NCBI GenBank assembly: GCA_946498265.1 | Contig: CAMMNR010000027.1 | Coordinates: 1-16,598, forward strand | DNA: 16,598 nt | Source: an uncultured Clostridium sp. | GTDB lineage: Bacteria > Bacillota > Clostridia > TANB77 > CAG-508 | Reading direction: 5' to 3' | Shown: one piece after another, positions 15,775 to 16,598 of the stretch | How positions within the stretch are numbered: the stretch's first letter is position 1 | Layout of the letters: every line of letters begins with the position of its first letter | The notes under the pieces: generated by a model | The model's input: only the letters and a program-made list of their open reading frames with translations | What the model was told of the DNA's origin: nothing | The model's database searches: none | Made by a program: the position numbers and the translations under genes

Positions 15775-15803
15775 GTGCCAAAGGGGACGGGTTATTTTGG
15801 CAC
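15775..15803. repeat. 29-nt palindromic repeat B (REP-like)
   Basis: GTGCCAAA and TTTGGCAC form an 8-bp stem around GGGGACGGGTTAT. The repeat is the inverted counterpart of the copy at 13852-13880 (27 of 29 matches). It starts one base after the TAG stop of the Spx/ArsC-family gene and ends immediately next to the ribosome site of pyrF. Confidence 0.8.
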
Positions 15804-15804
15804 A

Positions 15805-16158
15805 CTATTTCAATTTTTCCCATTCTTTTTCTTTAAAACCTACTAATATTAATTTATCAGATATTAGTAATGGTCTTTTAACTAACATTCCATCTGAAGA
15901 TAATATTTCTATTTTTTCTTCATCAGTCATATTTGGCAATTTTTCTTTTAAGTTTAATTCTTTATATTTCATTCCACTCGTATTGAAGAATTTTTTTATC
16001 TCATATCCGCTTTGTTTTATCCATTTTTTCAATTCTTCTTTTGATGGATTATTTTCTATTATGTGTCTGTCTTCAAATTCTATATTATTATGTTCTAACC
16101 ATTTTTTTGCTTTTTGACATGTTGAACATTTAGGATATTCTATAAATAACATTCTCAT
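15805..16158 (-). CDS. Spx/ArsC-family thioredoxin-fold protein
   Basis: This 117-residue cytoplasmic protein has the ArsC/Spx fold. The N-terminal strand LFIEYPK leads into the redox motif C11-S-T-C14, followed by the helix QKAKKWLEHN. The downstream GMLVKRPLLI (R95-P96, about 90-99) has the cis-proline and arginine found throughout the family. Members are either arsenate-reductase-like enzymes or Spx-type regulators that bind RNA polymerase. The CxxC motif is compatible with both, and I cannot decide. The gene starts 6 nt after the pyrC stop, its GGAAGGAG ribosome site lies within the last codons of pyrC, and it is followed by pyrF. It is therefore co-transcribed with pyrimidine genes, which is an unusual location. 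No arsenic-resistance genes are nearby. Confidence 0.85.
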   Translation of the reverse strand: MRMLFIEYPKCSTCQKAKKWLEHNNIEFEDRHIIENNPSKEELKKWIKQSGYEIKKFFNTSGMKYKELNLKEKLPNMTDEEKIEILSSDGMLVKRPLLISDKLILVGFKEKEWEKLK

Positions 16159-16164
16159 TTATAT

Positions 16165-16598
16165 TCACACACTCCTTCCATATACTACTTTTCCATTAAC
16201 TATTGTATACTTAACTTTTCCTTTCAATTTTTTTCCTATAAAAGGACTATTTTTAGCTTTTGATACTATCATTTCTTTTGTATACACATATTCTTCATTT
16301 GGATCGAATATTGTAATATCTGCTGTTTTTCCTACCTCTATAATTCCTTTATCTATTTTTAATAATTGAGCTGGATTATATGATGTTAATTTTACTAATT
16401 CTAAATATGATATATGTCCTGCATCTACTAAGTTCATTATTTCTGCTGAAAGAGCTGTTTCAAATCCTATTATTCCATTTGGTGCTTTTGCTAATTCTTG
16501 TGCTTTTTCTTCTTCACTGTGTGGAGCATGGTCTGTTATAATGCAATCTATTGTTCCTTCTTTTAATCCTTCAATTATTGCTTGTCTATCTTTTTCTT
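16165..16598 (-). CDS. pyrC: Dihydroorotase, C-terminal part (cut by window edge)
   Basis: This is the last 143 residues of dihydroorotase, the zinc amidohydrolase that makes dihydroorotate from carbamoyl-aspartate. The frame is open to the right edge, so the N-terminal two thirds lie outside the window. IITDHAPHSEEEK holds the metal-binding Asp of the amidohydrolase site. APNGIIGFETAL follows and matches the substrate-binding loop of type I PyrC. SYNPAQLLKID, GKTADITIFDP and FIGKKLKGKVKYTIVNGKVVY are the standard C-terminal features, including the return of the chain to the small beta domain. An internal ATG at 16437 is not the start. It is the first visible gene of the pyr operon here; pyrB or pyrE could lie upstream but cannot be seen. 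Confidence 0.96.
   Translation of the reverse strand, partial: EKDRQAIIEGLKEGTIDCIITDHAPHSEEEKAQELAKAPNGIIGFETALSAEIMNLVDAGHISYLELVKLTSYNPAQLLKIDKGIIEVGKTADITIFDPNEEYVYTKEMIVSKAKNSPFIGKKLKGKVKYTIVNGKVVYGRSV

Noticed and set aside
13852..15803. The two 29-nt repeats as part of a CRISPR array
   Set aside because: They are inverted, about 1.9 kb apart with genes between, and no cas gene is present.

Overview
The window is very AT-rich, and every recognisable gene lies on the minus strand. Strong AGGAGG-type ribosome sites, sigma-A-type promoters, a class 1B dihydroorotate dehydrogenase with its PyrK partner, and a BceS-like sensor kinase together point to a low-GC Firmicute (Bacillota), most likely an anaerobic member of the Clostridia. 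The species cannot be named from the sequence.

Reading in the direction of transcription (right to left), the window opens inside a pyrimidine biosynthesis operon. It holds the 3' end of pyrC (dihydroorotase), a small Spx/ArsC-family thioredoxin-fold gene, pyrF (OMP decarboxylase), pyrK (electron-transfer subunit) and pyrD (dihydroorotate dehydrogenase). Two 29-nt palindromes of one repeat family lie in the operon, in opposite orientations, each starting one base after a stop codon. The operon ends in a hairpin that contains the pyrD stop codon. Next is a two-gene operon for a heterodimeric ABC exporter. One subunit has a degenerate ATPase site and a large extra loop. The operon has a near-ideal promoter with an operator-like palindrome in its spacer. 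A P-type cation ATPase of the CtpE-like group follows. Then comes a four-gene set: ABC-2 ATPase, ABC-2 permease, OmpR-type response regulator and BceS-like intramembrane-sensing kinase. Last come a decayed MYG1/UPF0160 gene and an intact flavodoxin-domain gene.

The most unusual structure is a pair of long hairpin elements, about 214 and 253 nt, in the two intergenic regions that flank the P-type ATPase gene. They share a 132-133 nt core in the same orientation. Outside the core their sequences diverge, yet in each copy the flanks form an almost perfect palindrome (40/41 and 59/60 positions). Where the copies can be aligned, at least three pairs differ by compensatory double changes, and the apical hairpin differs on both sides. 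Each element begins 8-25 nt after the stop codon of the upstream gene, where a terminator would be expected. I do not recognise the family. It could be a hairpin-targeting mobile element, a structured RNA or terminator, or a palindrome maintained by template switching.

Functionally the window combines pyrimidine synthesis with envelope transport and envelope-stress sensing (two ABC systems, a P-type pump and a two-component system). No phage genes, transposases, CRISPR arrays, rRNA or tRNA genes were seen.
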